A DNA stretch of 64,000 nt. Source: G965226155 sp965226155 (GTDB lineage Bacteria; Pseudomonadota; Gammaproteobacteria; Eutrophobiales; Eutrophobiaceae). Below are positions 1 through 8,556 of the stretch, piece after piece. A program made the translations under genes and the position numbers. The notes under the pieces were generated by a model. The model ran no database searches, had not been told where the DNA came from, and worked only from the letters and a program-made list of their open reading frames with translations. Every line of letters begins with the position of its first letter. The stretch's first letter is position 1. The DNA lies in NCBI GenBank assembly GCA_965226155.1, contig OZ245331.1, positions 1,798,001 through 1,862,000 on the forward strand, written 5' to 3'.

Positions 1-1
1 C

Positions 2-925
2 TTCGTTAAAATTGGAGACAGAAATCAGGTTTCTAAGGAATACTTAGCATATCGCGATATCGCATTGGAACATATTCCATTCCACCTGGGACCAAGGTTA
101 TGGCTAGATCGGTGTGCATTGGGAACGAAACAAGGAATCATTGTCAGCGATTATGTCAGTGGTTCCGAGAAGCTCAGCAACTGTGCTCGGGATGGTCGTG
201 CGGTTCCTATAATCGCAAGTCTTTTTAATACGACAATTCGTGCTTGGCAGGACTGTTCGAAGCCAGTTGAAAAACCTTTGCAAGATTACCTTAAAGATAG
301 GATGGGGGACGGGATTCCGGAGCATCGGCGATCATTAATCGAAGGCTATGAATTTTTAAAAAAGCCAACCGAACTCCAAACTTTGCTTAAGACAATGACG
401 TCAAAACCTGTAATGGTCGGTGTAGTCCATGGCGATTTGCATGCTCTGAATGTCCTTGTTCGTGGTGGAGATGCTATTGTGATCGACTTTGAGAAGTTTG
501 GCAATGATCTGCCACTCTTAATCGATCTTGCGTCCTTAGAAGCAGGACTCTTTGTAGAGGGCTTTGTCGGCGACTGCCGGAACCGAGAAGATCTTTTAAT
601 ATCAATTGAATCTCTTTATGAGCTTGTTGAGCTTGTTGATTTCCACTTTATCCCATGTGACCCAAGTGATGAGTCCGCATGGTTTTTTGATTGTGTGAGA
701 CAAATCCGCATGCAAGCTCGACAGATTGAACTTGCAAATGGACAGTACGCTCTCACGGTAGCCGTTGAGCTAACAAAGAAGGCATGCAATAAAAAAACCT
801 TTAACACTCCGACAGAAATTGAAGGACAAAAATTGACAAGGGAGGAATTAAGAGCTATCGCGTATATCCTAGCCGAACGAATTCTGGTCAAACTATCCGA
901 TACAAATGTGGAAAATAATATCTAA
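2..925 (+). CDS. Kinase-fold (aminoglycoside phosphotransferase-like) protein, 5' end cut by window edge
   Basis: The reading frame is open from base 2, so the true start lies outside the window; the TTG at 65 is not needed as a start. The visible protein (about 307 residues) has the marks of the APH/choline-kinase fold. It has a lysine in an early VKIG strand (possible ATP-anchoring Lys), a catalytic-loop HGDLHALN motif and a following IDFEKFG motif (metal-binding Asp). It probably phosphorylates a small molecule or protein, or is a kinase-like component of a conflict system; the substrate cannot be read. Its stop (TAA) and the next gene's start overlap as TAATG at 923-927, so the two are translationally coupled. 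In conflict-system genomics, kinase-like domains of this kind occur as ternary-complex-associated domains; that assignment is only a possibility here. Confidence 0.75.
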   Translation, partial: FVKIGDRNQVSKEYLAYRDIALEHIPFHLGPRLWLDRCALGTKQGIIVSDYVSGSEKLSNCARDGRAVPIIASLFNTTIRAWQDCSKPVEKPLQDYLKDRMGDGIPEHRRSLIEGYEFLKKPTELQTLLKTMTSKPVMVGVVHGDLHALNVLVRGGDAIVIDFEKFGNDLPLLIDLASLEAGLFVEGFVGDCRNREDLLISIESLYELVELVDFHFIPCDPSDESAWFFDCVRQIRMQARQIELANGQYALTVAVELTKKACNKKTFNTPTEIEGQKLTREELRAIAYILAERILVKLSDTNVENNI

Positions 926-1452
926 TGAAGGATGTGTCTTTATCACTCAAATCGATAGTTGAATCTCGAGTTGAGGTTGGATCACAATTAGCAACACCTG
1001 GTGATGCGGTTCTCATCATGCGCGGACAACCCCGTTGGCTGCTCTTGAAGTGCCCGTGTGGGTGCGATGATGAGATACCTGTTAACTTGGACTGGAGGGC
1101 GGGCAAAGCTTGGCGAATTTACGAAGGCAGAGATGAGCAATTGACTCTGTTTCCATCAGTGTGGCGCGATACAGGCTGTCTAAGCCACTTTCTCATTCGG
1201 AACGGCCATATAAAGTTATTCGGTGGAAGTGAAAACTACTTATACCGATCGCCTGCACACCCAGATTTTCTCTCGCTTGTAACAAAAGTACAAGAGTCTT
1301 GGCCACGTAACGGTTGGGTTAAGTATGTGGAGATGGCTGACCTACTTGGTGAGATTCCTTGGGACGTATTGGACGCTTGCTTATATCTTGCTCGAACTGG
1401 CACTCTCGTCAAAGGTCGAGGTAAACTGCGTTCAAACTTTCGGCGATGTTGA
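925..1452 (+). CDS. DUF6527 family protein
   Basis: The 175-residue protein matches the DUF6527 pattern as I recall it. An early PGDAVLIMRGQPRWLLLKCP segment is followed by a CPCGC cluster (about residues 46-50), then a Trp/Arg-rich LDWRAGKAWRI stretch and a GCLSHFLIRNGHIK segment. The Cys and His residues could bind metal or form an active site. Members of this family have been noted beside bacterial ubiquitin-like conjugation genes, where a peptidase role was proposed; no Ub-like, E1 or E2 gene is visible here, although the upstream side is cut off. The start is fixed by the one-base overlap with the kinase-fold gene. The last 60 residues look like a small helical domain. The enzymatic role is inference. 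Confidence 0.7.
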   Translation: MKDVSLSLKSIVESRVEVGSQLATPGDAVLIMRGQPRWLLLKCPCGCDDEIPVNLDWRAGKAWRIYEGRDEQLTLFPSVWRDTGCLSHFLIRNGHIKLFGGSENYLYRSPAHPDFLSLVTKVQESWPRNGWVKYVEMADLLGEIPWDVLDACLYLARTGTLVKGRGKLRSNFRRC

Positions 1453-1629
1453 GCCTGGAATACTTCTAAACTACAGACATTTTTTTAATATCGGTTGTCC
1501 CTTTCGAAAACCTCATCCGGTTGATTTGAATATGTAACATCTGTAATCCGTTTGGGATGATTATGACCAGTTCATTAGGTTTCTGTTTTTAGCGTTCTCA
1601 GGGTTTGGAATATCACCGCTTTTCTAACT

Positions 1630-2192
1630 CGGAAAACTCCGAAAATAGGGATTCGCCGACCTCCACGCTCTTGAACTATTTATAGAACGTATCTTCGCTG
1701 ATACCGACGATCAGGCAGGTGTCGTGGTTAGTCATGCCGAGCTTTCGCTCGAATTGAACCCGTCACATAATGTGTGTAGCATTTCCCTGATCGATCATTT
1801 CCATTCCCTGTTCCGGGTCTGACAATTCCCTGATCGATCATCTCAAGTTCCCTGTTCCTACATAACAGGGAATTGCCTTCTAACTCTTTGAAATCCAGAG
1901 CGTTATCACGCAGGAAACGGCTGAATTACCACTAAATTTAAGTGATTTCCCTGTTAATTCCCTGTTATTCCCCGATAAATAGGGAAATGGGCGGAGACGG
2001 GTTCGCCCGAGATGGCCACCACCGCCATACAGTCTGGTCTCTGTTCAGAGATGCCATGCTTGATTCCAGATAGTTAAATAGTCCGGGGAAATGCGTGATG
2101 TTTTGAAATTGCTCAACTCTCTAAGCGATCCCCCTGATCAATATAATCAGAGAATTTCGCTGGATTCTCTTTCGGGCTTTTTGCAGGTTCGC
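1630..2192. repeat. Conserved noncoding flank with reiterated TTCCCTG motifs
   Basis: There is no gene here. The interval, shared with 27897-28470, contains several copies of TTCCCTG(A/T), twice in the larger unit TTCCCTGATCGATCAT followed by TTCCCTGTTCC. It also has inverted partners (AACAGGGAA; TTCCCCGATAAATAGGGAA). A second conserved block, CGGAGACGGGTTCGCCC near 1994-2010, recurs at 28261, 37716 and 50374. A 7-bp inverted repeat (AGAGAAT...ATTCTCT) sits just downstream of the recombinase stop. The clustered repeats resemble recombinase-binding subsites, but that is inference. Bases 1453-1629 before it show nothing recognisable. Confidence 0.6.
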
Positions 2193-3917
2193 TTACTGGA
2201 TTTGATGGGAAGTGAAACCCAAGACTTTTCGCTGTAGATCCCACTCCATTGGGAAGCCTTTCCTGAGACGGGCGAGTGTGCAATCAATTGGGATGTTACC
2301 TATTATGATAGCTTCCATAATATCAGGTGCAAGAAAAGCCAATTTCAGGATACGCGCAACATAGCGTTGCGCTGTCCCTTCACGCTTTGCAATGTCAGCA
2401 GTGGAGGAAATTGCTCCAGAGACTAATCCTTGATGCCATTGCAGTGCTTTCAGTAAGGCATCTTGAATTGCCTTCACAGAAATCACATGTGGGCCTTGAT
2501 CTATATCATTGTTCACAACAAACCGTGTCTCAATCCCGCACCGCTTCAGTGTAGCGGGAACGGTTACCACCCGAATATCGACTTCCTTGTCAGGCATATC
2601 CTCAGTGAGTGTTGCATTGTTCAGACACGCCAGCATCCCGTCTGTTGATATGTGCAGATCGACACCTTCACAGCAGACGATTATTTTTTGGAAGATGGTT
2701 TTCAAATAGATTATCTGTTGATGCGGGGTGAAGGTCTCCCACTCGATTAATAAGGACTGGGCACGATCAAGTAGTGATGCTTGTTTATTTGCTGAGAGTG
2801 CTTTCTTGTTAAGAAGTTTCAACAACTGCATGGTGTTCTTCCAGAGTGACAAGAGTTGTTGTACTACCAAGGCCTCAATCACCTTCGCAGGTAACCGTAG
2901 TATTGAACCTGCATCTTTCTCTCGTTCCTGCAGGACCGTCTGGTTCACATAATACCGGTAGCGCCGGTTCTGCTTCCGGGTATGGGAGGGACTCAGTGGG
3001 TGACCGTTATCATCGAACAACAGCCCTGCCAGCAGGCTGGGGTCATTGACTGACTTGCGGGCGTGGTGCTTGTGTCTGTTCTCATTCAGGCGTGCCTGTA
3101 CTTTATCCCAGAGTGCTGTCTCAAGGAGGGCGGTATGTTGTCCTTCGTATCTTTTTGCTTGATGGGTTACTTTGCCGATATAGATGGGATTCTTGAGTAA
3201 GGTATATAGGGCACCGCGAGAGAACGGCCTGCCGCCGGCATGAACCCCTTCAACTGCACGGACCTTACTGATATAGCCTCTAGCATCCAGTTCTTCCTTT
3301 AGTTGCCTGACGCATCCCAGGGCGAGATAGCGAGTATAGATATGCCGTACCGTCTTTGCCTCTTTCTCATTTACGACAAGCATCTTATCGATGACGTCAT
3401 ACCCCAGTGGTACCACACCGCCCATCCACATGCCTTTTCGTTTGGAGGCTGTAATCTTATCCCGGATCCGCTCGCCTGTGACCTCCCGTTCGAACTGGGC
3501 AAACGACAGCAGCACATTCAAGGTTAGCCGGCCCATGGAGCTCGACGTATTGAACTGCTGGGTGACTGAGACAAAGGATACTTGGTGCGCATCAAAGAGT
3601 TCAATGAGACGAACAAAGTCCGCAAGGGAACGGGAAAGCCTGTCCACCTTGTATACCACAATCACATCTACATCTCCGGCCTTAATATCATCCAGCAGTT
3701 GTGTCAGTCCAGGACGTTCTGTATTGCCACCGGAGAACCCACCGTCATCATATTGTTTGGGTATGGCTTTCCAGCCTTCGTGTTGCTGACTCTTGATATA
3801 CGATTCACAGGCCTCCCGTTGGGCATCTAAAGAATTGAATGCCTGTTCCAGTCCTTCCTCGGAAGATTTACGGGTATAAATGGCGCACTGTCTATGTTTA
3901 GAGGACACGATAGTCAT
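2193..3917 (-). CDS. Large serine recombinase (copy A)
   Basis: The product is a site-specific recombinase of the large serine family, about 574 residues from the ATG at 3917. That start overlaps the DUF2924 stop as ATGA and is preferred to an in-frame start farther upstream. The N-terminal resolvase domain (about residues 9-160) has CAIYTRKSSEEG with the likely nucleophile Ser18, DGGFSGGNTERPG, VVYKVDRLSRS and the helix motif FEREVTGERIRDKI. The recombinase domain follows (YTLLKNPIYIGKV), then a ribbon-like segment (LLAGLLFDDNGHPLSPSHT) without the usual Cys pairs, then a helical C-terminus. It would cut and exchange DNA at att sites through a 5'-phosphoserine link. The protein is nearly the same as the product at 28471-30186 and clearly related to that at 50659-52392. 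It appears intact. Confidence 0.9.
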   Translation of the reverse strand: MTIVSSKHRQCAIYTRKSSEEGLEQAFNSLDAQREACESYIKSQQHEGWKAIPKQYDDGGFSGGNTERPGLTQLLDDIKAGDVDVIVVYKVDRLSRSLADFVRLIELFDAHQVSFVSVTQQFNTSSSMGRLTLNVLLSFAQFEREVTGERIRDKITASKRKGMWMGGVVPLGYDVIDKMLVVNEKEAKTVRHIYTRYLALGCVRQLKEELDARGYISKVRAVEGVHAGGRPFSRGALYTLLKNPIYIGKVTHQAKRYEGQHTALLETALWDKVQARLNENRHKHHARKSVNDPSLLAGLLFDDNGHPLSPSHTRKQNRRYRYYVNQTVLQEREKDAGSILRLPAKVIEALVVQQLLSLWKNTMQLLKLLNKKALSANKQASLLDRAQSLLIEWETFTPHQQIIYLKTIFQKIIVCCEGVDLHISTDGMLACLNNATLTEDMPDKEVDIRVVTVPATLKRCGIETRFVVNNDIDQGPHVISVKAIQDALLKALQWHQGLVSGAISSTADIAKREGTAQRYVARILKLAFLAPDIMEAIIIGNIPIDCTLARLRKGFPMEWDLQRKVLGFTSHQIQ

Positions 3918-4354
3918 GCAGCCCTGCCTTTTACCATCCTGAAGAACCGGGGACCTGACCAATGTGCCCCGGTGATGTCACCAGCCACACTGCTCAGGCT
4001 GCGGTAGTGTTGACCTTGGTATGCGTAACCTGATTCCATGACGGTGACCTCATGAGTTTGCCCCTGCCATTCCCGGATGAGGCGTGTCCCGGGGGAATAG
4101 GCAGGGGCAGGGGATGGCCCGGTCCGTTGAGCCTTTTTTAATAACCGTTGTCTCAGTACCGATGGCGTGTCTTTTTGTTGCCGTGCTTGCACTGTCCAGG
4201 CGAGGTGCAGCCTCAACAGGTCGCTTTTCAATGATACCGGGGGTGGGTCTCCCTCCAGCTTTGTGTACCATGCCTTAAGCGTCGAGAAATCGGCCGAAGT
4301 CAAGGCTTCCAGGGAGGGCAGGTGGGTTGGGGGTTTGCTATTCATACCCACCAT
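3914..4354 (-). CDS. DUF2924 protein partner of recombinase (copy A)
   Basis: This 146-residue protein has the DUF2924 signature in its C-terminal half: GTRLIREWQGQTHEV, then GYAYQGQHYRSLSSVA and ITGAHWSGPRFF. The N-terminal half is helical. DUF2924 genes commonly precede large serine recombinases in proteobacterial elements, and a DNA-binding or directionality role is plausible but unproven. Its TGA overlaps the recombinase ATG by one base (ATGA), so recombinase translation is probably coupled to it. The motif-rich part is well conserved in copies A, B and C, whereas the N-terminal half is more variable. The start at 4354 is supported by the parallel start in copy B. Confidence 0.85.
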   Translation of the reverse strand: MVGMNSKPPTHLPSLEALTSADFSTLKAWYTKLEGDPPPVSLKSDLLRLHLAWTVQARQQKDTPSVLRQRLLKKAQRTGPSPAPAYSPGTRLIREWQGQTHEVTVMESGYAYQGQHYRSLSSVAGDITGAHWSGPRFFRMVKGRAA

Positions 4355-4491
4355 TCATCCATGCCGTGGTGCAGAAAGCCAGTCAAAGAGGGCACTAACT
4401 AGCTGATTTAACCGGTTATCTTGGCTTTAATTCGGGAACAGCTGTCATTGTCCCTGGGTACTGGGGATGAGTTGCTATTTAGAGGGCAAAC

Positions 4492-4762
4492 GATTGAGTA
4501 ATGAGTGATTGCTATGATTCTTAATTAGAGTAGGGAATGGCACATTCAGGTTGACGTATCGCCCCTGTCCAGACACACTGCTATTCGTCACATTCATGTA
4601 GAGCCCGTCTGTCGGGCCTCCTGCTGAATACAATAGTCCGATCAACGATTGGGAGTAATTACCCGAACGGGGCGAACAGGTGGGGCGTCTGCGCTCTCTG
4701 CGTGAATGTGACATGGCCCGGCGCCATTTTCGGCGGTGGGCAGTCATCCGAGGAGAGAAGAC
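4492..4762. other. Intergenic, possible minus-strand gene fragment
   Basis: This is the gap between the right border of element copy A and the CsgG-like gene. A minus-strand frame (4475-4747) reads SLIGLLYSAGGPTDGLYMNV with Ser/Asn/Thr-rich neighbours, like the tail of a surface protein, but it ends inside the element border and has no clear start. I treat it as a possible fragment only. A good ribosome-binding site (AGGAGAG at 4751) belongs to the next gene. Confidence 0.3.
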
Positions 4763-5500
4763 ATGAAAAAAACCAACATGCTCTTAGCAGGCGTCATCAT
4801 CCTGACGGTCAGTGTCTCTGCATGGGCACAAAGGCCGGTCGTAGGCATAGCCGGCATTGAAACGGTAGCTCAGAACATCTCCTGCAGTGGATGGGATGCG
4901 TATCATGGCAATAACTGCAACCAATATCTTTCCGATGGATTCATGGTCATGCTCGAAACCGCCATTGTAAAGAGCAACAAAATGGATGTGATGGAAAGGA
5001 ACCAAATGAATGTCGTGCTGCAGGAGCAACAACTTGGCGGGGCTGGCTTGACGACGAGCGGCGGACAAGTGGGCGGGTTGACCGGGGTTGATTACCTGAT
5101 TTACGGCTCCATTACCAAGTTCGGGGCAAGACAGAGCGGGTTTTCAGTCAGCGGCAACCGTGGCGCTGGCGGACTGATAGGTGGGGTAGCAGGCAGGGCC
5201 TTTGGAGGCGGGGCCAGTTCTTCTAAACTGACGACCGAGATGGCAGTCGATATCAAAGTAACAGATGTCACAACGGGCAAGATTATTCTGGCCGATACGG
5301 TAGAAGGGGAAGCCGAGCAGGGCGGGTCATTCAACGTGGCCGGTATCTCGCAGAACGAAAGTGTTGCCGACCCATTCGGTGACGTTCAAAGGATCGTCGC
5401 CGCCAAGCTGGCCGAGGCGGTCATCACGACCCGGACGGGTACTGACAAGTTAACTGATTTGAAGCTAAAATCAGCGCGGGTAAGCGGGCTAAGCCATTGA
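4763..5500 (+). CDS. CsgG-family secreted/outer-membrane-associated protein with MITE-encoded C-terminus
   Basis: ATG at 4763 follows AGGAGAG with good spacing; an earlier in-frame start at 4736 would bury the signal peptide. Residues 1-23 form a Sec signal peptide ending in AWAQ, with no lipobox Cys. The body matches the CsgG domain: VVGIAGIETV, a mid-domain MDVMERNQMNVVLQEQQLGG segment, a GVDYLIYGSITKFG strand, a glycine-rich loop, and VDIKVTDVTTGKIILAD. CsgG proteins form outer-membrane export pores or act as periplasmic envelope-stress factors; without csgBAEF nearby, curli export is not implied. The last 20 or so residues (from GTDKLTDLKL) are encoded by the 129-bp MITE beginning at 5438, so the native C-terminus has been replaced. 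Confidence 0.8.
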   Translation: MKKTNMLLAGVIILTVSVSAWAQRPVVGIAGIETVAQNISCSGWDAYHGNNCNQYLSDGFMVMLETAIVKSNKMDVMERNQMNVVLQEQQLGGAGLTTSGGQVGGLTGVDYLIYGSITKFGARQSGFSVSGNRGAGGLIGGVAGRAFGGGASSSKLTTEMAVDIKVTDVTTGKIILADTVEGEAEQGGSFNVAGISQNESVADPFGDVQRIVAAKLAEAVITTRTGTDKLTDLKLKSARVSGLSH

Positions 5501-5566
5501 TTGTTTAACGTAGGATCGGTTTTTTTACTACAAAGAGGGGGAAATTTACGTTAATTTGACAGTACC
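5438..5566 (+). repeat. 129-bp IS6-related MITE, copy 1
   Basis: It is bounded by GGTACTGACAAGTTAAC and the inverted GTTAATTTGACAGTACC. Copies of exactly the same length lie at 14328, 18985 and 49630, with a partial copy at 20113. The termini match those of the IS6-family element at 17281-18070 (GGTACTGTCAAG...CTTGACAGTACC), so this is probably a non-autonomous derivative moved by that family. No 8-bp target duplication is visible. It lies between two convergent genes and provides the stop codon of both. Confidence 0.8.
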
Positions 5567-7141
5567 TTTGTTAGTAATGATCGTTATCTCCCATAAAAGA
5601 GGCCTTAAGCTAGTAAGGTTTAACTGCTTATACACCTCAATCTGTGTATCTTCGGCCATTTGATAGAAAGGCAACGTACTATCTAGAGTTAACGTGAATA
5701 TTGCTGCAGAATTAGGGGTATATCCGGTGAAATTGAGTAAACAGTAATATAAGAACGAAAAACCAAGTATGACGAATACCAACCCTATCAATGGACGCAA
5801 TACGCTTTGACCGTAATCTGAAGTCCACTCATACAGAATATCAAGTAAATTAACAGCCCAATGCTGCTTCTTAGTCTTTCTATTTGACTTTAATTCTAAC
5901 GCGAAGAACTCATTTTCTTCATGATAAGCATGGTTATCGTGCATGTAGTGCTTCAGCGTTCTGTATGCTTCAGGTGCATCAGCGTGTGTTATGTTGTTAT
6001 ATCGATTATTTGTAAACTTTGTATCAACGTGAAGTGTAGCGTTGTGAAATAATGGTATGCAGTTAAAGGCACAATCATTGATCCTCGTAGTATCATAAAA
6101 CTCTGCATTATTGAAATTAAACTCATCCTCAAAAATCATACCTGTAATATTAACACTACTTTCAAATTTCGCTCTATTTGCCCTTAGCTTCCCTATTGTA
6201 TTAGGGTTGCCATTAGTACCATCAATTTCTAAGCTATCAATTGCCCTCCTACTTGTATTTGGTCCCGTGCTTATATTTAAATCCAATATATCTGTATCTG
6301 TAATACATATATTATTTTGAGTATCTCGAATATGTAAGTTACCTAATTTTGATCTTTTAATATCAACTTCATTGAAATCTCCCTGTATAGATATTTCGCT
6401 ATCGCTTTTAATTTCATCTATAAATAATTTATTGCCAGAAGTGGCTATAGAAGCAACAGATATAGATGAGTTATCTATGAAGTGAATATTGTATAACTGA
6501 CCCCCGTTAACTTTTAGGTTCTTTACTTTTGTGTTGCTGATTATTAACGCTTCGGCAATGTCGGTATTTTCAATTGCTAAACTATCAAATTCACACCCGT
6601 CACTAAAATGGATATGTTTTATATTTCCAGCCGCGTTTAAAGTAAATTCTCCATCAGTCAAGCACTTCGTTTGACTAACTTCTACCGTCATTTTTCCGGC
6701 GTGATTATCAATCTTAATGACATTATTGTGACCACGAAATATGCAGCCTGATAAGTTGATCCCCTGATCAATTGTGACAGCATCGGATATTGTAAACTCA
6801 TCTTGAAACTCACAGTTTTCTACAATGAGTTGTCCTTGAATTGTTATGTTCTTGAGATTAAATCCACCAGTAAACTTACCTGCATCTCTAATTATGAGAT
6901 CCCCATTAATCACTAATGCCTTAGATTCTATTGCCCCTTCAAATGTATCCGTAGAAAAGATTAAGTCGCCTTGAATTCTTGTTTGACTGAGATCAATGCC
7001 CTCTACTATGTTATATCCGGTAAAGTCCAAACTTTTATTAAATTGATCCCCAGAAAAATCAATAGGGAAGGGGTCATTCTCCATCAATCTATTCCATTGC
7101 TCTATGCCGCGTTCAAATTGCAGTAAGTGATTCTGATTCAT
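5546..7141 (-). CDS. Pentapeptide-like beta-helix membrane protein, C-terminally truncated by MITE
   Basis: The 531-residue protein starts at ATG 7141. Residues 1-385 are a repetitive, Ile/Asn/Asp-rich series (GDLIFSTDTFEG, GDLIIRDAG, GQLIVENCEFQDEF) that looks like a quadrilateral beta-helix or degenerate pentapeptide-repeat domain. A helical segment follows (AYRTLKHYMHDNHAYHEENE), then a conserved-looking WTSDYGQSVLRP and one strong membrane helix at about 447-471. Related proteins, as I recall them, have a second C-terminal membrane helix with a basic tail. Here the protein ends ITNKGTVKLT, the last six residues being read from the MITE, so that part is missing. Function is unknown; a membrane-anchored sensor or channel-like role is possible. 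Confidence 0.7.
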   Translation of the reverse strand: MNQNHLLQFERGIEQWNRLMENDPFPIDFSGDQFNKSLDFTGYNIVEGIDLSQTRIQGDLIFSTDTFEGAIESKALVINGDLIIRDAGKFTGGFNLKNITIQGQLIVENCEFQDEFTISDAVTIDQGINLSGCIFRGHNNVIKIDNHAGKMTVEVSQTKCLTDGEFTLNAAGNIKHIHFSDGCEFDSLAIENTDIAEALIISNTKVKNLKVNGGQLYNIHFIDNSSISVASIATSGNKLFIDEIKSDSEISIQGDFNEVDIKRSKLGNLHIRDTQNNICITDTDILDLNISTGPNTSRRAIDSLEIDGTNGNPNTIGKLRANRAKFESSVNITGMIFEDEFNFNNAEFYDTTRINDCAFNCIPLFHNATLHVDTKFTNNRYNNITHADAPEAYRTLKHYMHDNHAYHEENEFFALELKSNRKTKKQHWAVNLLDILYEWTSDYGQSVLRPLIGLVFVILGFSFLYYCLLNFTGYTPNSAAIFTLTLDSTLPFYQMAEDTQIEVYKQLNLTSLRPLLWEITIITNKGTVKLT

Positions 7142-7199
7142 AATCCAATATTATGCCTGTTGTGCTGTAATTGAATGACAATGAAGGATGGATTCTGTC

Positions 7200-7325
7200 A
7201 TGGAATACAAAAATACTGAAATGACTATTAGAAATGCTTCTGTATATTTCTTAAGGAATATGGATGGTCATCCATTTACTTTGAAGTCGTATGCTTCTAC
7301 CAATACAATCAGTAACTGCAACTAA
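7200..7325 (+). CDS. Small hypothetical protein (41 aa)
   Basis: A short frame from ATG 7200 to TAA 7325 encodes 41 residues beginning MEYKNTEMTIRNASVYFLRN. It ends 21 bases before the next gene on the same strand. There is no strong ribosome-binding site and I recognise no family. It may be a leader or spurious. Confidence 0.3.
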   Translation: MEYKNTEMTIRNASVYFLRNMDGHPFTLKSYASTNTISNCN

Positions 7326-7346
7326 AACCAAAAATCGGGTGTGAAA

Positions 7347-8252
7347 ATGATGGCTCACGATGTTCCTCGGCAGACACATTTTATCCCAGAGTTCTTATTG
7401 AAAAACTTTACTGACGAAGACGGATATCTTTGGGGGGTCTATCGGAAAACACAGACAGTTTTCCAGACAACCCCAAGTAAAATCTTTAAACAAAGGGATT
7501 TATACGTATGCCATGACATTGCGCCGTCAACATCAGAGCTTCAGTACAAAACAGACTACGCCACCCGTGAGGGAGAATTTAGCAAACTGGAAGGGATGGC
7601 GAAGCCCGTTATAAATAAAATCATTGAGAGCGCAAGACAGGAACAACTCCCAAATATGTCGGAAGATGAGAGCAGAATATTTAAGGAATTCTTTCTGTCT
7701 ATTTACAGGAGAAATCCAACTATCCTTAAGCAGCTGAAAGATGATTTTGATGATACGTACTATCAGGCCGTGATAAATGTAGCGACCAAAACCGGATATC
7801 CTCTACTTGCAAAGAACGATCTCTATCAGAACCAGGAAATAATCAAACTTCGTAATCTCTCACGACAAAACACTCTATCAAGATTTGCCGCTGGTGATCA
7901 CGATATTTTACGTGAAGAAACAGAATCTCATATAAGTAAAACAGGGTTGTGCATCATCAACATTCTTAATCCGAGGAGAAGCTTTATCATCGGCAGTTTT
8001 GCACTCTTTGTAAAACAGCACAGTAAACCAGAACCAAGCTGGCTCCCGATTGCCGCCAATACTGCTGTTGCCTTGCTACCCAGTCCCGGTCAGGAAATAC
8101 TCATTCCTTTGAAATTTGATAACCATGGTGATGAAAAAATTAATGACATCAACTTTAATAGTGCGGCCCAAAGCGACATCTTTGTGGGTCGATCTGAAAC
8201 ACTGATCCGTTCACTGATGAATAGGCGATCATGGATACGGCTTGAGGTTTAG
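7347..8252 (+). CDS. DUF4238 family protein
   Basis: The protein (301 residues from ATG 7347; GTG 7341 and ATG 7350 are alternatives) carries the DUF4238 opening pattern RQTHFIPEFLLKNFTDEDGYLW, followed by TPSKIFKQRDLYV and a helical middle with SIYRRNP. In this family the N-terminal His/Phe-rich motif introduces an alpha/beta domain of unknown biochemistry. Members are frequent in defence islands and on mobile elements. No signal peptide or membrane helix is visible, so it is probably cytosolic. It stands alone between two minus-strand genes. No catalytic site can be assigned from sequence. Confidence 0.7.
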   Translation: MMAHDVPRQTHFIPEFLLKNFTDEDGYLWGVYRKTQTVFQTTPSKIFKQRDLYVCHDIAPSTSELQYKTDYATREGEFSKLEGMAKPVINKIIESARQEQLPNMSEDESRIFKEFFLSIYRRNPTILKQLKDDFDDTYYQAVINVATKTGYPLLAKNDLYQNQEIIKLRNLSRQNTLSRFAAGDHDILREETESHISKTGLCIINILNPRRSFIIGSFALFVKQHSKPEPSWLPIAANTAVALLPSPGQEILIPLKFDNHGDEKINDINFNSAAQSDIFVGRSETLIRSLMNRRSWIRLEV

Positions 8253-8556
8253 AGGAATCGAAATGGTTTGGAGAATGATCAGCAGGTAGTTTGCAGATTA
8301 CTGCATCCCATGTATGCAAGGCGGACAGGCTAACACTGATAGGTTATGTAGCACAACCCGCCACTCATTATGATCCGATGCCAACGCATGTCTAAGATCA
8401 GAGGACAGATAGACGTATGCAGTCGTGCCTACGCCATCAAATAACATGCTTGCATCCAAGGAAGTCCCTATACGGCTCCGTCGAGCTGGAACCGGCCTCG
8501 ATAAAAGCCATGACTACCGGAATGTTGATTGTCATCGTGGACTACCCGAGGAATGG
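8253..8556. other. Intergenic region between convergent genes, nothing recognisable
   Basis: About 300 bases lie between the stops of the DUF4238 and AbiJ-like genes. I see no open frame with a ribosome-binding site, no repeat shared with the rest of the window and no clear hairpin with a T-run. Confidence 0.5.

Larger units (their letters stand above)
1630..4491 (-). mobile_element. Large serine recombinase/DUF2924 element, copy A
   Basis: The stretch aligns by eye, almost base for base, with 27897-30761. Similarity starts abruptly near GGAAAACTC and stops abruptly after GCTATTTAGAGGG. It holds a noncoding left flank of about 560 bp, a large serine recombinase gene, and a DUF2924 gene overlapping it by ATGA. 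Both copies lie in the same orientation. I could not find terminal inverted repeats, which fits serine-integrase-type mobility. The att core is not identified. Confidence 0.75.

Noticed and set aside
1785..1990. CRISPR-like array in the TTCCCTG region
   Set aside because: Repeats are only 7-16 bases, irregularly spaced and in both orientations; no spacer pattern and no cas genes in the window.
4475..4747. 90-codon minus-strand frame before the CsgG-like gene
   Set aside because: The sequence is partly protein-like but it begins in an Arg-rich stretch and ends in the element border; kept only as a possible fragment in the intergenic note.
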